Assembly (NCBI GenBank): GCA_019022495.1
Contig: JAFEKR010000015.1
Coordinates: 310,001 to 374,000, forward strand
Direction: 5' to 3'
DNA from: Epichloe hybrida
Taxonomy: Eukaryota; Ascomycota; Sordariomycetes; Hypocreales; Clavicipitaceae
Length of the DNA stretch: 64,000 bases
Every line of letters starts with the position of its first letter. Position 1 is the stretch's first letter. The translations under genes were made by a program, and so were the position numbers. Shown here piece after piece: positions 10,664-22,104 of the stretch. The notes beneath the pieces are model-generated. The model saw only the letters and a program-made list of their open reading frames with translations. It was not told the origin of the DNA and did not search any database.

Positions 10664-11264
10664 ACGTGCTACTCTGTACTTTTTTCTTTCTTTTTTTATC
10701 ACGTTGTGCGGGCAAATATTGCGGGATGGCCTCGTCAGTTTTCTGCGCAGGGCCAAAATTACGAAAGATGATGGGGAGTTTGGGATACGACATGAATTAT
10801 TTCTGGATTGGGGGGACCTATAGAACACCCATGGGATAGGGTTGTTGATTGGCTCATTAATGATCATGGAGTAGTGCACTCTGTTAGCCTGGTATGGGTA
10901 GAACTAGTAAGAATACAGCCATTCAGCTCAGTTTGAAGCCTTTTTTCTAAAACACGACGCGCATTTCGAGAGAAAGGTACTTCTGACGTATGATTCAGGC
11001 GTCGATTGCTGTCGTTTCTTGTTCCCTAGCAGATGTATATTTCATACTTTTTTACCAAACATGATGTCGTCATCGTGGCCACACAGTTATCCCTGTCCCA
11101 TTCCGTATAGCCCCTTGTTGTTTTTCCATGATCTCGTGCAGCCTTTTCCATAAACACACCCTTCAGCCATGTGTACCGACATGCGGTCCCAAGCAAAAAC
11201 GCAGGGGGTATCAACCAACAGCAAAGCAAAGTGGACAAGACTGACTTCCCGTACAAACGGGCAA
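10664..11264. other. Convergent intergenic region (ZIP / TFIIIA)
   Basis: The 3' flanks of two convergent genes. T-rich stretches follow the ZIP stop codon. No gene is seen. Confidence 0.55.
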
Positions 11265-12882
11265 TCATGGCCCCGCCAGGCCAGGATCAATATTCATGTT
11301 CCAATCCATCTTGTGGGGCGTCTCATTGGTCAAGAACAAGAGGCTCGCCTCATCTGGTAGCCAGTCATCATCCCTGGGAGGGCCCTGATCCGATTGCGCG
11401 GCGAACATGGCGTCGTGTTCCGTGGACACCAGCCAGGAGGACTGAATGAAGTGCTGATCGAAAAGGGGCTGCCCCGCAAAGTCATCCATCTCGTCTAGGA
11501 AGGAAGGCGGGTCGTTGATGGGCTGCTCGGGCTCGGGCTCGGGCTCGTGGCCCTTTGCAAGGTGAACCTGCAGGTCGTGATGGCGCGTGAAACCCTCGTT
11601 GCACTCGGTACAGAATATGGTTCGTTTGACTTGGTTTGTTACGCCGGTGAGTTCATCGATAAGAGAGGTTGGGTCGTTGCGAGATTCCGTCCTCGATAGC
11701 TTGGGACGTTCATGGCCGAGATGGCGGAAGCGAATGTGGTCTTCTAGACGGACCTTGGTGCTGAACTTGTGCCCACACCCTTGGTCGTTGGTCCAGGTTT
11801 CGAAGCCGGGTCCCGCGAGGGTGACCTGGCCGCAGATGAATCGGAAGCCTTCGTGGGCAGTACGGATGTGGGCTTTGAGGTTGGAGTTTTTGGTGAACTT
11901 CTTTTCGCAGCCAGGGTGGGTGCAGGCATGGGTCTTGCGGTCCTTGACGGTCTTGCCCGAGTGGTGCATGTCGACGTGCTGGTCGAGTTCCCATTTTGAC
12001 GTGGACTTGAAGTCGCAGAAGAGGCAATTTTGATGCTCCTTTTTCAAATGGGCTTGGAGAAGCAATTCGGTCGTGAAGCCTACGCGCTGTTGCGAACCAT
12101 CAGACGCTTGTTGCAGTCCGCACTCGCCGCACCAGAATTTGAGGTCGCCGTGGATCTTGTCGCGGTGTCTCTTGAGAGCTGGCTTGGAATCAAACGACTC
12201 GGTGCAGTCTTGCTCGGCGCAGGCGTATGCCCGTACATGCAAGTGCTCTTTCCGGGTATGCTTTGTGAGCGTTTCTCTTTTCCTGAAACTCTGGCCGCAG
12301 TCTTGACAGCGGAAGCGGTCTGCGCCTTCGTGGACCGCTTGATGGCGTTTTAGTCGGGTGCCTGTTACGAAACTCTTCCCGCATCCGAAAACCTGGCAGA
12401 TATAGTTGCGCTCGTTGGTGTGTGCGGCTTTGATGTGCTGTTTCAGATGCTTATCTTCGATGTAGTCCTTGTCACAATCGTCATATGGACATCTAAATGG
12501 TCGAGAATTGGTGTGTGAGTTGAGGTGGTCTCGTAACCGGGCTGGGCGATTGAATGTCTTGGAACAGCCTGGCCATGTGCAGGCCAAAGTCTTCAAATCC
12601 GATGGAAATTTGGTGCGTGGTGTGGTAGCTGCAGTGGCAGGGGAGCCGGTGTCTGCCATTGAGCTTGGGGTTTGAGCTGTGGTAAAGTCATCGTCGCCAT
12701 CGTCACCATCGTCGCCATCGTCGTGATCTTTCCGTTTTTGTCAGCAATGGTGCTTCTGGTCGTTGATGGTTTGGACAGGGGAAAAGTAGGGCGTGCTTAC
12801 ATTGTGGAGATTCACCACCTGCGTGCCGCTTCTTGAGAGGGGACGTCTCGGAAGCTTCCTCGGCGGCAGCTCGTTTACCCAT
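11265..12882 (-). CDS. Transcription factor IIIA, C2H2 zinc-finger protein
   Basis: Exons are 12882-12801 and 12727-11265. The donor is GTAAGC; a CTGAC branch point lies about 13 bases before the AAAG acceptor, and the junction codon T/AT restores the frame. The product has 514 residues. Exon 2 opens with a Gly-Asp-Asp repeat, then nine canonical or near-canonical C2H2 fingers plus a more distant tenth (residues about 77-421). The first is CTWPGCSKTF and the last CTECNEGF. This number and spacing, with the irregular sixth and ninth fingers, is typical of fungal TFIIIA. That protein binds the internal control region of 5S rRNA genes and recruits TFIIIC and RNA polymerase III; it also binds 5S rRNA. 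An upstream ATG at 12906 would add eight residues. Confidence 0.88.
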
Positions 12883-13287
12883 GGTCGTTGCCAGTTGCTT
12901 GGGCAAAAGTTAACATCTGAGAGGTTGTCCTGATCCCTCCCATGGCTAGTGGGTTGGAGGCGTGGTGGTTGGTGAAATCAGCGGCAGAATATAGATTTGG
13001 TCCAGGCGGTGACGATATATATATATATATTTTTTTTTTGGTTGGTTACAACCGATAAGTAGATAAGCCTCAGCTCATCAGGACAACCCCACCCACCCCA
13101 CATCGGTGGTGGTCGGGGAAGCCACGGCAAAACCTGGTCTGCCAAGATCTTTCAATTGAGAGGCTGCAATTTTTACAAGGCTGATGCATCAATTCGAGCC
13201 AACCACTCACTACCGCCACATTCTTGCGACTAGTCTTAGTTCTCTCCCTCCTGCGACATAAAAACTAGACCCTTGCTGTCTTTCAAG
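12883..13287. promoter_or_regulatory. Bidirectional promoter between TFIIIA and RPB6
   Basis: A 405-bp divergent spacer that must hold both promoters. It includes a (TA)n-T tract at about 13014-13039. No specific operator could be assigned. Confidence 0.6.
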
Positions 13288-13928
13288 ATGTCGGACTTTG
13301 GTGATGACGATGTTGACGTTGGCGGGTGAGTCGATCTGGCGCTGTCTCTGATTTGGCGACATGCGAGCTGACTGAGCATGTATAGTGACGAGCCCATGCT
13401 CGAAGACGAGGATGTTACAGAGTACTTCGAGCCCGAAGTCGGGGAAGGCGAGGACGGCGAGCGCGCTGAACACGGAGACGATGCGGACAACGTGATCGTG
13501 TCTGGCGACCCCTCGGCGGCTGCAAATTCGTTGAAGAGTGGTGAAAAGTCAATCAAAGACAAGAAGATCCCCGAGAGCGAACGCACAACCACGCCGTACA
13601 TGACAAAATATGAACGGGCGCGTATTCTGGGCACACGAGCCCTGCAAATCAGGTACGATTTGTCTGCCCTGAGATAGCTGTGATGGGAATTTAACATGGG
13701 AAAACAGCATGAATGCGCCCGTGCTCGTAGACCTCGAGGGCGAGACCGATCCGCTCCAGATCGCAATCAAGGAACTTCGAGAAAAGAAGATTCCCTTGAT
13801 TGTACGACGATATCTTCCAGACGGCTAGTAAGTGTTCACTTTTGCACGCACTGCGTGTATTTACGAGAGTGCAGCGCCTGACATCTCATAGCTACGAGGA
13901 CTGGACCTGCGAGGAGCTGCTGCAATGA
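13288..13928 (+). CDS. RPB6: RNA polymerases I, II and III shared subunit RPB6 (ABC23)
   Basis: Exons are 13288-13325, 13386-13652, 13708-13827 and 13892-13928, giving 153 residues. All three introns have GT..AG ends and junction codons that rebuild conserved residues. The acidic N-terminal tail (MSDFGDDD, then [12 protein letters not shown]) is typical. The conserved core contains [20 protein letters not shown], then [19 protein letters not shown] and [13 protein letters not shown], the most conserved part of the RpoK/Rpb6/omega family. The subunit supports clamp assembly in all three nuclear polymerases. It is transcribed divergently from TFIIIA. Confidence 0.96.
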
Positions 13929-15599
13929 GGTAGAAAGACACGGGAAAAATTTCAAGCTCTACTGCCGGTCCTGCCAAAGGTCCGTCTCGGGCATTTATGT
14001 GGTGCCGCATCACTCAGGATCGCAGTAGAATCACGGCATTCGCCTGCAGATGATGACCAGCATCATGCCATGGTTGAGCTCTCTGGTCGTCCTTTATGAT
14101 TCATGAGCGTGGCGTTTTATTTTGAAATTAGGTCCAAAATGTCGGGCATGGATAGAAGTCGAGAAAGAGATGCAGGATATTCCATCTCAAGAGATGCGCG
14201 TGGACTTTTTTTTTGACGAATCGGGGCTATGGCGACACCTGGTCTCAAAGCTGTTTTGCGGGAGAAGAGTTGTATCATTGGCAGGGGAAAGCGATATACC
14301 AATTAGCTGAGTTGAACAGATCTCGCAAGGGACCATGGGTGCAGTGCGACTCGAAGTGTCGTTTGCACAGGCCGCTTGTCGGACCAAAACCTGTAACTTC
14401 TGCTGAATACATTGTCTTGATTGCAAACAGAAACAGATTCGGGTGCCGAAGAAGCAATGATCTCATCCGCGGGATCACGCATACACCAATGGCACGGCCG
14501 CGTTATCGCAATCGCCAAGTAACCAACCCCGGAAACAGAAAGCGAGCCATGTTTCTTCATCAACTTGAACTTGGAAAAAACCCACAACGCTCCCCCTTCC
14601 AACCATGATATATTCCCCTTTCGTCTCATCAACCGCGTTTCCAAAACATGGCATCCCTCCCGTAGCCAAAGGCAAGATCGAACCGGCCCCGCCCATTAGC
14701 TCCCTGTCCAACGTGACTTGGACAAAGCCAGGCTACGTACACTCCTGCCTGTGCCCCATCCTCCCCTCTGCCTTTGAGCTACAAGTACATCTGACAAGAG
14801 GTTTAGTTTGCCAGACTGGGTGACGTGCGCAACCACGGAGAGAAAGAGAGATGCAAACAGCGCACCTGAAGACGCGGTACAACCTCGTCACGCACGATGG
14901 AGAAAATGGTGGAATAGTATTCCAGGCACCCACTGCTTTGTACGCAATACCACCAGACGGGCCAAGGTCAGCTCGTGATGCTTGATGCTGTGCTGCGAAG
15001 TTCAGAATCGTCATTTGACTCATCGGCGCAGCGCAGTCATGGCGTTTATGACGTTGATGGGCGGGGAAACAGCGGCACTTGTCTAGATACAGCGGGTGTA
15101 ATCCGTACGGACGCACACAGTTGAGCTGGAACCCCGCTGTGGCGCCCGAGAAGCGGGTCAGGGCCTGTCACTGCAACGACTCCTCTACGGATTGCGGCAT
15201 GAATGTGACGGACCAGCGTCGCTAGCAAACTTGGGCCGGGAAATGTGACGATGAAGGACCCCATGCACATATAATGTATGTACATATAAGGAGGCTGGAC
15301 CCAGTCTCACCAGACACCAGACACCAGACCGGCAGCTACCAGCTAACTAGCTAGCTCCCTTGCTCTCGAGAAACCCGCCCTGGCACAGATTAAAATTAAG
15401 ATTGACCGGACCAATTTGCTCACGAGAGGCCCGACTTGCCCGCTTTCACTCTTTCTTCGTGTACTCGTCTCGATCTATTATCTACCGTCCGCCATCTACC
15501 TTCCGCCATCTACCTCCCGCCATCTACCGTCCACCATCTTTACATCCTTCCACCCCACAGCCCGCCTCATCAACAAACCCATATACTTTCTCAAACAAG
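13929..15599. other. Intergenic region without a recognisable gene
   Basis: About 1.67 kb with only short, overlapping reading frames on both strands. The last part is the leader of the secreted protein gene and includes a 14-bp repeat (15481-15536) and a CAGACAC repeat near 15311-15330. Confidence 0.5.
15481..15536. repeat. 14-bp direct repeat in a 5' leader, four copies
   Basis: Four 14-base units of the type TCTACCNTCCGCCA, ending 63 bases before the ATG of the secreted protein gene. The stretch is pyrimidine-rich. Confidence 0.85.
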
Positions 15600-16053
15600 A
15601 TGAGGCTCTCGACAATCGCTGCTCTCGCCTCGGCCGCCGCCGTCTCTGCATCTCCCATTGAGAAGCGCCAAGTTGGCGGTGTACGTTTCCCTCCTCTTCT
15701 CCTCCTCGCGTCTTTTTTGCGTAACGCACCACTGACAACAGACGGCGCAACTTCAGGTCCTCCTCTGCACCGGCGTCAACGCAACAGGCACATGCAAATA
15801 CCAAGTCTACCCCCTCAATCAATGTCAGCAGCTCGAGAAGCCCTTCTACCAAAACACAAACACCTTCGCCGTCGACGGCGAGGACTTTGAATGCTACCCC
15901 CGGCTCGTCGACTGTGGCGTCATCTGCAAGAGCCCCACGGGGTGCACATTCGGCGCAGTCGACTTCAACTACGAGCACAAGTGGAACCTGAGCGCCATCA
16001 GCTGGGACAAGTATATTACGAGTTTCGACTGTCAGTTGAAGAAGAGGAAGTGA
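15600..16053 (+). CDS. Small secreted eight-cysteine protein
   Basis: Exons are 15600-15680 and 15742-16053. The 61-bp intron has donor GTACGT and an ACTGACAACAG end, phase 0. The product has 130 residues. The signal peptide MRLSTIAALASAAAVSAS is followed by PIEKR, a Kex2-type processing site. The mature part has eight Cys (in CTG, TCKY, QCQQ, ECYP, DCGV, ICKS, GCTF and DCQL contexts), consistent with four disulfides, and ends in a basic KKRK. I recognise the general class of small secreted Cys-rich fungal proteins but not a named family. No toxin or enzyme motif is visible. A virulence role would be speculation. Confidence 0.85.
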
Positions 16054-16653
16054 GACTTGCACTGGAATGGAGAGTGACGTGAGATGTATGACCCCGTTTG
16101 TTGGACCCTTCGACTTGTACATGGATTATTTATTTCATCTTATTTTTTTTGGCTGCGAGGCGCTTTGGGGCTTGGGTAGCTTGGCATTATTATGGGGCGT
16201 GCGATGAACGAGTCGAGCTTGGCGATTTATTCTCCCTTTGTTAAGGCAGAGAACGGGTGTTGACTCCTTCGCCAAGAGGTTTTTTTTTTTTTTTTTCTGG
16301 TTCGAGGTGAAGAGATTGCATATACTTGATTACTAGTAATATACCCTCACAACTTGTACGTGCACCAATGTCCAATCTGCGAATGGATCGTGGTGTTCGC
16401 CGGACCGGAGATTACTCGGCGAGCCAACGCCACTTGACATCTGGGCATCTGCGGGGGCCAGCCGAGCTGGATGCCCCTCCTCCCATCGTCACAGCTGAAG
16501 CTCATGTATATTAGAGCAAGTCTAACATAGAGAAGAGCCATTCTTTTATCCCTCGGAATTCACACACTAAACAAAAAACCAAACTCCCCATCAGTAAAGC
16601 AGAACCTACTCCCAGCAAAAAAAAAAAAAAAAACACAAAAAAAAACACACACA
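16054..16653. other. Intergenic region upstream of the esterase gene
   Basis: Contains a T run near 16280-16296 and an A-rich leader (about 16618-16645) directly before the start codon at 16654. No gene is seen. Confidence 0.55.
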
Positions 16654-17652
16654 ATGGCATTCACCACCAACTCAACCATCGCCTCCTTCGGCGACACAAT
16701 CCACAAGCTCACGCACGACTCGTCCGCGACCAAAACCCCCATGAACCTGAACCTCTTCATCCCCGGCGGCGCGTCCCCCTCGTCCCCCTCCCCGCTGCTC
16801 ATCTTCCTCTCGGGCCTGACCTGCACCCCCGACAACTGCACGGAGAAGGGCTTCCTCCACGCCCACGCCTCCCGCCTCGGCCTCGCCATCCTCTACCCCG
16901 ACACGTCCCCGCGCGGGACGAACCACCCGGGCGAGCACTCCGACTGGGACTTTGGCAGCTCGGCGAGCTTCTACCTCGACGCCACCCGCGACCCCTGGAG
17001 CGCAAACTACAACATGGAGACGTACGTCGCCGAGGAGCTCCCGGCCCTGCTGTCCCTGCACTACGCCCAGCTCGACGCCCGCCGCGTCTCCATCTCCGGC
17101 CACTCCATGGGCGGCCACGGCGCCCTGACCCTCTTCCTCAGGTACCCTGGGCGGTATAGGAGCGTCAGCGCCTTCTCCCCCGTCTGCAACCCCTCGCGGT
17201 GCCCGTGGGGGCAAAAGTGGAACAAGCACGATGCCACTGAGCTGGTCAGGTCCTGGGAGGGCAGTCTGAACTGTCTGATTGACGTGGTATGTAGTGTGGA
17301 AGAAAGAAGAGGAAGGGGGAGGAAGAAGATTACAGCCAGGTGGGTAACTTGACTAACGAGGCATCTAGGGAACCGCCGACCCCTTTTACAAGGACGGCCA
17401 GCTGTTGCCAGAGAACTTTGCCAAGGCCGTCGAGGAGGCGGGCGTGGATGGACCCGTGATTCGATATCAGGATGTGAGTTTTTTTTTTTTTTTCCTCTCT
17501 TCTGCTCATATTCTTCTTCTTACGAGACAGCGGTTTGCTGTTGCTGATCGGGGTTTTCGGACGCACAGGGCTACGATCACTCATACTTCTTCGTCTCGAC
17601 TTTTGGAGAGGATCATGTCAAGTTTGCGGCAAAGGCGCTCGGGCTGTTGTGA
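16654..17652 (+). CDS. S-formylglutathione hydrolase (esterase D family)
   Basis: Exons are 16654-17286, 17369-17473 and 17569-17652 (introns GTATGT..ATCTAG and GTGAGT..GCACAG, both phase 0), giving 273 residues, the usual family length. The alpha/beta hydrolase fold is clear: the oxyanion region is FLSGLTCTPDN, the nucleophile elbow is GHSMGG with Ser151, the acid is probably Asp215 in GTADPF, and the base is His250 in GYDHSYFF. The enzyme splits S-formylglutathione to formate and glutathione in cytosolic formaldehyde detoxification, after the glutathione-dependent formaldehyde dehydrogenase. That partner is not in this window. Confidence 0.95.
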
Positions 17653-18116
17653 TCAACTTGGCAAGGTTCAACGACTACTTGTAAATGTGATTCCGTATCC
17701 GTATCCGTATCCGTATCCGTCATGGACATTAAACATGGAGAATGACCTTTTTTTTCGGAACCCACTGCATCGGAGCTGCAATGACCCACGTGAATAAGAG
17801 TGATGATCAACTCATTCATTCCCTGCATAATAATGGTAGGGGATCCCCATCGCGCTCTCCATCAGCCAATATCCCCCCCAAAGCAAAAACAACCCAGCCA
17901 TGACCCCGTATCCATGAAACCCCATTATGCGTCCTTCCTAACCCGTGACAAAAAAGAAGAGAAAAAAAACGCCGCCCACGTTATGGTGATATATCGCCAG
18001 GAGAGAATTGGAAAATTGGAAATAAAAAAACAAGAAGCGAGGGAAAGTTAAGAGAGGAAAACATAATTTGGAAACGGGAAATGGGGCCACACTTCAAGCA
18101 ATGCCGCCGCCCCGTT
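17653..18116. other. Convergent intergenic region
   Basis: The 3' flanks of the esterase and of Afi1. It contains a six-base repeat at 17693-17718 and nothing else recognisable. Confidence 0.6.
17693..17718. repeat. Hexanucleotide repeat (CCGTAT)n
   Basis: About four units of CCGTAT just after the esterase stop codon. Confidence 0.85.
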
Positions 18117-20736
18117 TCAACTGATTATTCGCTCAAGGCTGGGACTCAAGCCCTCCTTCTCCAACTTTGCTTTCATCTCGGCCTCGACTTCGCGACGGAT
18201 ACGCTCGTATGCCAACTTCTCAAATCGACTGAGCCCCTTCCACCAATGCTGTCCTGCTTCATGCTCGGCAACTCTAGTCAACAGCTCACTCGTCTTGAGT
18301 CGCACATCGCGATCTTGGTGAAACAAACCCAGTGCAAGGTAGAATAGACCCGCGTGGGACTCGGGTGCCACGTTCAGGAGCAGACAAATCTCGTCATAGG
18401 AGTGGATGTACTTCGAAAGGGTGAGGTAAATATCCTTGCTCTGCGTAGGAGACAAACGTTGCATTCGTAAACGGTCATGCATGTGTGCCAGGTCGAGTCC
18501 TTTGAGTGGTCGAACCGTGTACACTTGCGCCAAATCCTATACAAGAGTCAGTCGAGACACACTGGAATAAGTGCCGAGGGAGAACGCAAAAGATTCCAGG
18601 CGTTCGTCGCTCACCTGTATGTAACTATAGTAGCTCCGGGTGTTTCGCCAACCCTCGATTCTCGTCACGTTGCCGGCAAGTTCCTTATTCTTTGCCGCAT
18701 CATCGGACCAGACATAACCATGGCCACTCGCGCCGGGGGGTATCATCCCTTCGTCCTCACCTCCAATATACAACGCACTAGCACCATACACGCTTTCCTC
18801 GAATTGGGCTGAGATACGTGTGAACTTCAGAACCCAGTCTCTCCACTTGGCTCGGATGACTCTTTCTCCGTGCCGTGTCGCAATGCTCTTGAGAATGTCC
18901 GTCATGAATGCCACATCGCCTGTGTGATCCTGCGTATTGTTTGCGGTGCCGCTTGCAAAGCTGGCCAGCGTCGGGTTCTGCTGTTGGAAATAAAGAAGCC
19001 CTTCAGTGATGGGCGCCGGCTCAATTTTGCTGCTAATCTTGATGCGGCCGCTGGGCAAATCACAGAGAATGTCCCACCACTCGGGGTGGTTCTCAAACGT
19101 GGGATTCGTAACACCGGCAATAAAGCCCGGGACATTCAGCAAGTCGTCGATTTTGGTCAAATCCGTGTAGGGGAACGCGTGTCGGGTGAAGCCTCTCAAA
19201 AGCCCTCCAGACGCCAATGCACAGGCCGCAAGGACGGCTTCAGCGACCTCTCCCGATGGCATGTTGTGGCCCAGGAATATAACTCGTTTTTGCGTGAGCA
19301 GGCCATTGACAAGAACAATGATGGGGTGCGTATTGGCGCCATTCGTCGTGAGATGTGGGTGCAAAGCGAACGGTTGTGGTGACTTGGCATGAGTATCCGA
19401 GAAGTTCTGGATAAGCTTGATCAAGGAAAAGTCACCGACAGTCTCGGGCATGACTGCCGTCGGCACTTTGATGGGAATCGGGATCCCTTTATACATGACC
19501 TTGCTCTCGAATTCGTGCGTGTCTCTGGGGACGGAATAGAGTGATTGGCTGCCGCCCTCGACATGCGCTTTTGTTCCGGCTCGAGATATTCCAGATGGTT
19601 TCCTCTCTGCTCGTGCATCCTCTGTGTGCCTGTCAGGCGTTCCGTCTGCTTTATCCTCCGCTATCCTCATTTGTATCATTTGCTCAAACTTTTCCACAAA
19701 CAAGTCTCTGTTATTGCTGGCTAACAAGAGGTGTCTTTCGAGAAGGCTCAGCCGCGGCATCAGGGAAAGGTCCATGGCGTTTACAGCATCATACAACATA
19801 GAAAGCGTCTCAGGTACTGGTGATTTGAAGTATTCTTCTAATGCGAGAAGTAAAAGGGGCTGTGGATATCATCAGGAAATCTTCAATCAGTAAACCAAGT
19901 CGCTTCTTCGTACGTCCGAACGGGGAGCAACAACGCACCTTGTAGATGTGCAGAAATGGATGTCTCGTGCAAATAGCCATAGCTTTCACAACGGCACCCC
20001 GCTTGACCGACTTATCATGTTTAGTATTGACGAGATTCAGTACGTGGATTAGGGGCGGCCCTTCTCCGCCTTCGGGCTCGCTGTCTGTCGATTCATCATC
20101 CGCATCATCGTAATTGTCTTCGTCATCTTGATCTTCACTCTCGTCGTCTTCTTCGGTAATGATTCCGTTTACTGTATTCTGCCTCTTACTGCGCATCCTT
20201 CGCCTCCTCTCCTTTGCTTGTCTCTCAGCATCCTCCTCTTCCTGACTTGTGTCTTTGTGCAAGAAAAATATGGTCCAATCCTGATTGCGTGCATGGGCTT
20301 GATCAGGAAGCATCAATTCCGCGAGCATGTTTTCGTCACCAGTTATAGCTACCGGATATTGATGCTCCATCACCGGCCCCCGATCAATGTCGAACGAGGC
20401 CACGAGGATATATTCGACATGATTATCTCCTGTTCCTCGGGGGAACTGCGATTTGAGCCTTCTTGAGGACCGAGAATCGGCATTGAGACGTCTAGGCGCG
20501 GACAAAGATGAATGCTGGGATGATGGTGCTGACGAAGGTGTCTTGGACTTGACACTAGGTTCAGAGGTTCGGTCTGAATCCTGAGGCGACCTAACCTGTC
20601 GCAAGTTTTGGGACATTTGAGACGGGGATCGTGACGACGGGAAGGAGGAGAGAGAAGCTCGTCGATTTGACAGGGAACCATTTGACTGGTTGTTCATGCC
20701 AGGTTGCCGAGTCAAGTACGGAAGGGCGGTGGCCAT
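18117..20736 (-). CDS. Arf3-interacting polarity protein Afi1 / MesA
   Basis: Exons are 20736-19939, 19859-18615 and 18536-18117 (introns GTGCGT..CCACAG and GTGAGC..TATAG, phase 0), giving 820 residues. The start is ATG 20736 ([13 protein letters not shown]); the longer frame upstream begins at a TTG, not an ATG. The N-terminus is Ser-rich and disordered. The docking domain begins near [22 protein letters not shown], a DENN-like opening; an acidic Asp/Glu insert follows. The large SPA (stabilisation of polarity axis) domain contains [21 protein letters not shown] and [13 protein letters not shown]. In yeast Afi1 links Arf3 to polarised growth, and in Aspergillus MesA stabilises the polarity axis at hyphal tips. 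The protein is cytoplasmic or cortical. Confidence 0.88.
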
Positions 20737-22104
20737 TGTATGTCGTTGAGTCGCCCTGCGCCAAGTGTCAAAAAGTCTCAATCGACGATGGCGAGACTTG
20801 AAAGACGCCCTCTCCTTTCCCAGAAATTGAACAAGCGGAATGTCTCCGCGGCGCAGATTGTGTTTGATCTCTACTCATGCAGACAAGTCACTGATCGATG
20901 GCCGATGGATCGTTTTACTAGAAGCCGTCGGCGCGAGGATTCTCTCGGCCGTCGTTGGTCGGTGGCTATCCGATCGGACAACCTATCCCTAGCACGGCTG
21001 ATGTGAGAAAGCGGCTGAAATGAATAGTGATGGGCTCTTGGAAGCTGTCGACTCGACGTTCTTGTTGCTCCAGAGAGGAGCAGCTTTCAGGGTCGAAGCC
21101 GCAGCGCCACCATCAACGCCTTGGTGAGAAGAAGCGATTGTCAGTTTGCGACAGCAGCAAGTACCTGACAGCGCACAGAGATGCTGGATTGTCGGCGACG
21201 AGGGGTAACACCGAGACATGATCTGCCAGCAACTGCGCCAGATAGAACTCCCAGACACACAACACACAATCACAACTCCTGAAATTCAGGACCAGGGCAG
21301 GGGATTAAGGGCGGGGTTCAAGAAAAGAGGGCGCTGGTGGAAACTAGCCAGATTGGATGGGATTGGATGGCAGCCGCGCCTGTGGCCTGCGCTGGCTGGC
21401 TCTCTCGTCTGGGCAAGAGCAACCGGCCTCCACCCTTCCCACCAATAGCACACATTAGCCGCGATTCCATCAACGTGCAGGCGCGAGTTTAAATTCGACC
21501 GTCTGCTATTAATATGCTCTCCTGTGCTCTGTAAGAGCCTGAATCAAGCACTGCCTACTCCGTGCTCGCCGAGGTCATTTCTAGAAGGGGAGCTTTTCGG
21601 CGTTTAGCATATGGTGAAACATTGCAATCTTTTATGCTCGATTGGACTCATGCGGCACTTCGTAGGACGTATGTAGGACGACTGACGAAGAACAGCCGGT
21701 TCTAAGCGCATAAGGGGAAGACAGCCAGGTCGTGGCTGGTTACCACCTTAGCGCGCTACGCCACAAGTGCAGCCACAGCACACCTCCACTTGTCATGCCG
21801 TTGCCATGGGCTTGCTTTTGCTGTTGGTTGTTTATTGTGCTCGGTGACGAGATGAAATGGTATCGTCGCCCATCGGTCTTCTGTCTGTATCTCCAACAAC
21901 AAACCACCACAAGATCTCGGCAGCGAACCAACTGAATGTCGATGTTGGCCTAAGGCGTGCTGACTCTTTCCAATTTGTATCGGAGGGAATGAATCGGTCA
22001 TCGAATTGAATTCCATACACCACGCATGCGGCATCTCCACAAGATCAGGACGTTTCTTGGCCAACCACAAACATTCCTCGCCGTGCGAAATCGCCGTTGC
22101 GAGC
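20737..22104. other. Divergent intergenic region (Afi1 / myosin light chain)
   Basis: About 1.37 kb with short non-coding frames only. It presumably contains both promoters. No motif can be assigned with confidence. Confidence 0.5.

Noticed and set aside
16672..17229. 185-codon minus-strand frame
   Set aside because: It is the antisense of the first exon of S-formylglutathione hydrolase.
21735..21780. tRNA-like arm (GGCGTAGCGCGC on the minus strand)
   Set aside because: No anticodon or T arm can be paired with it.
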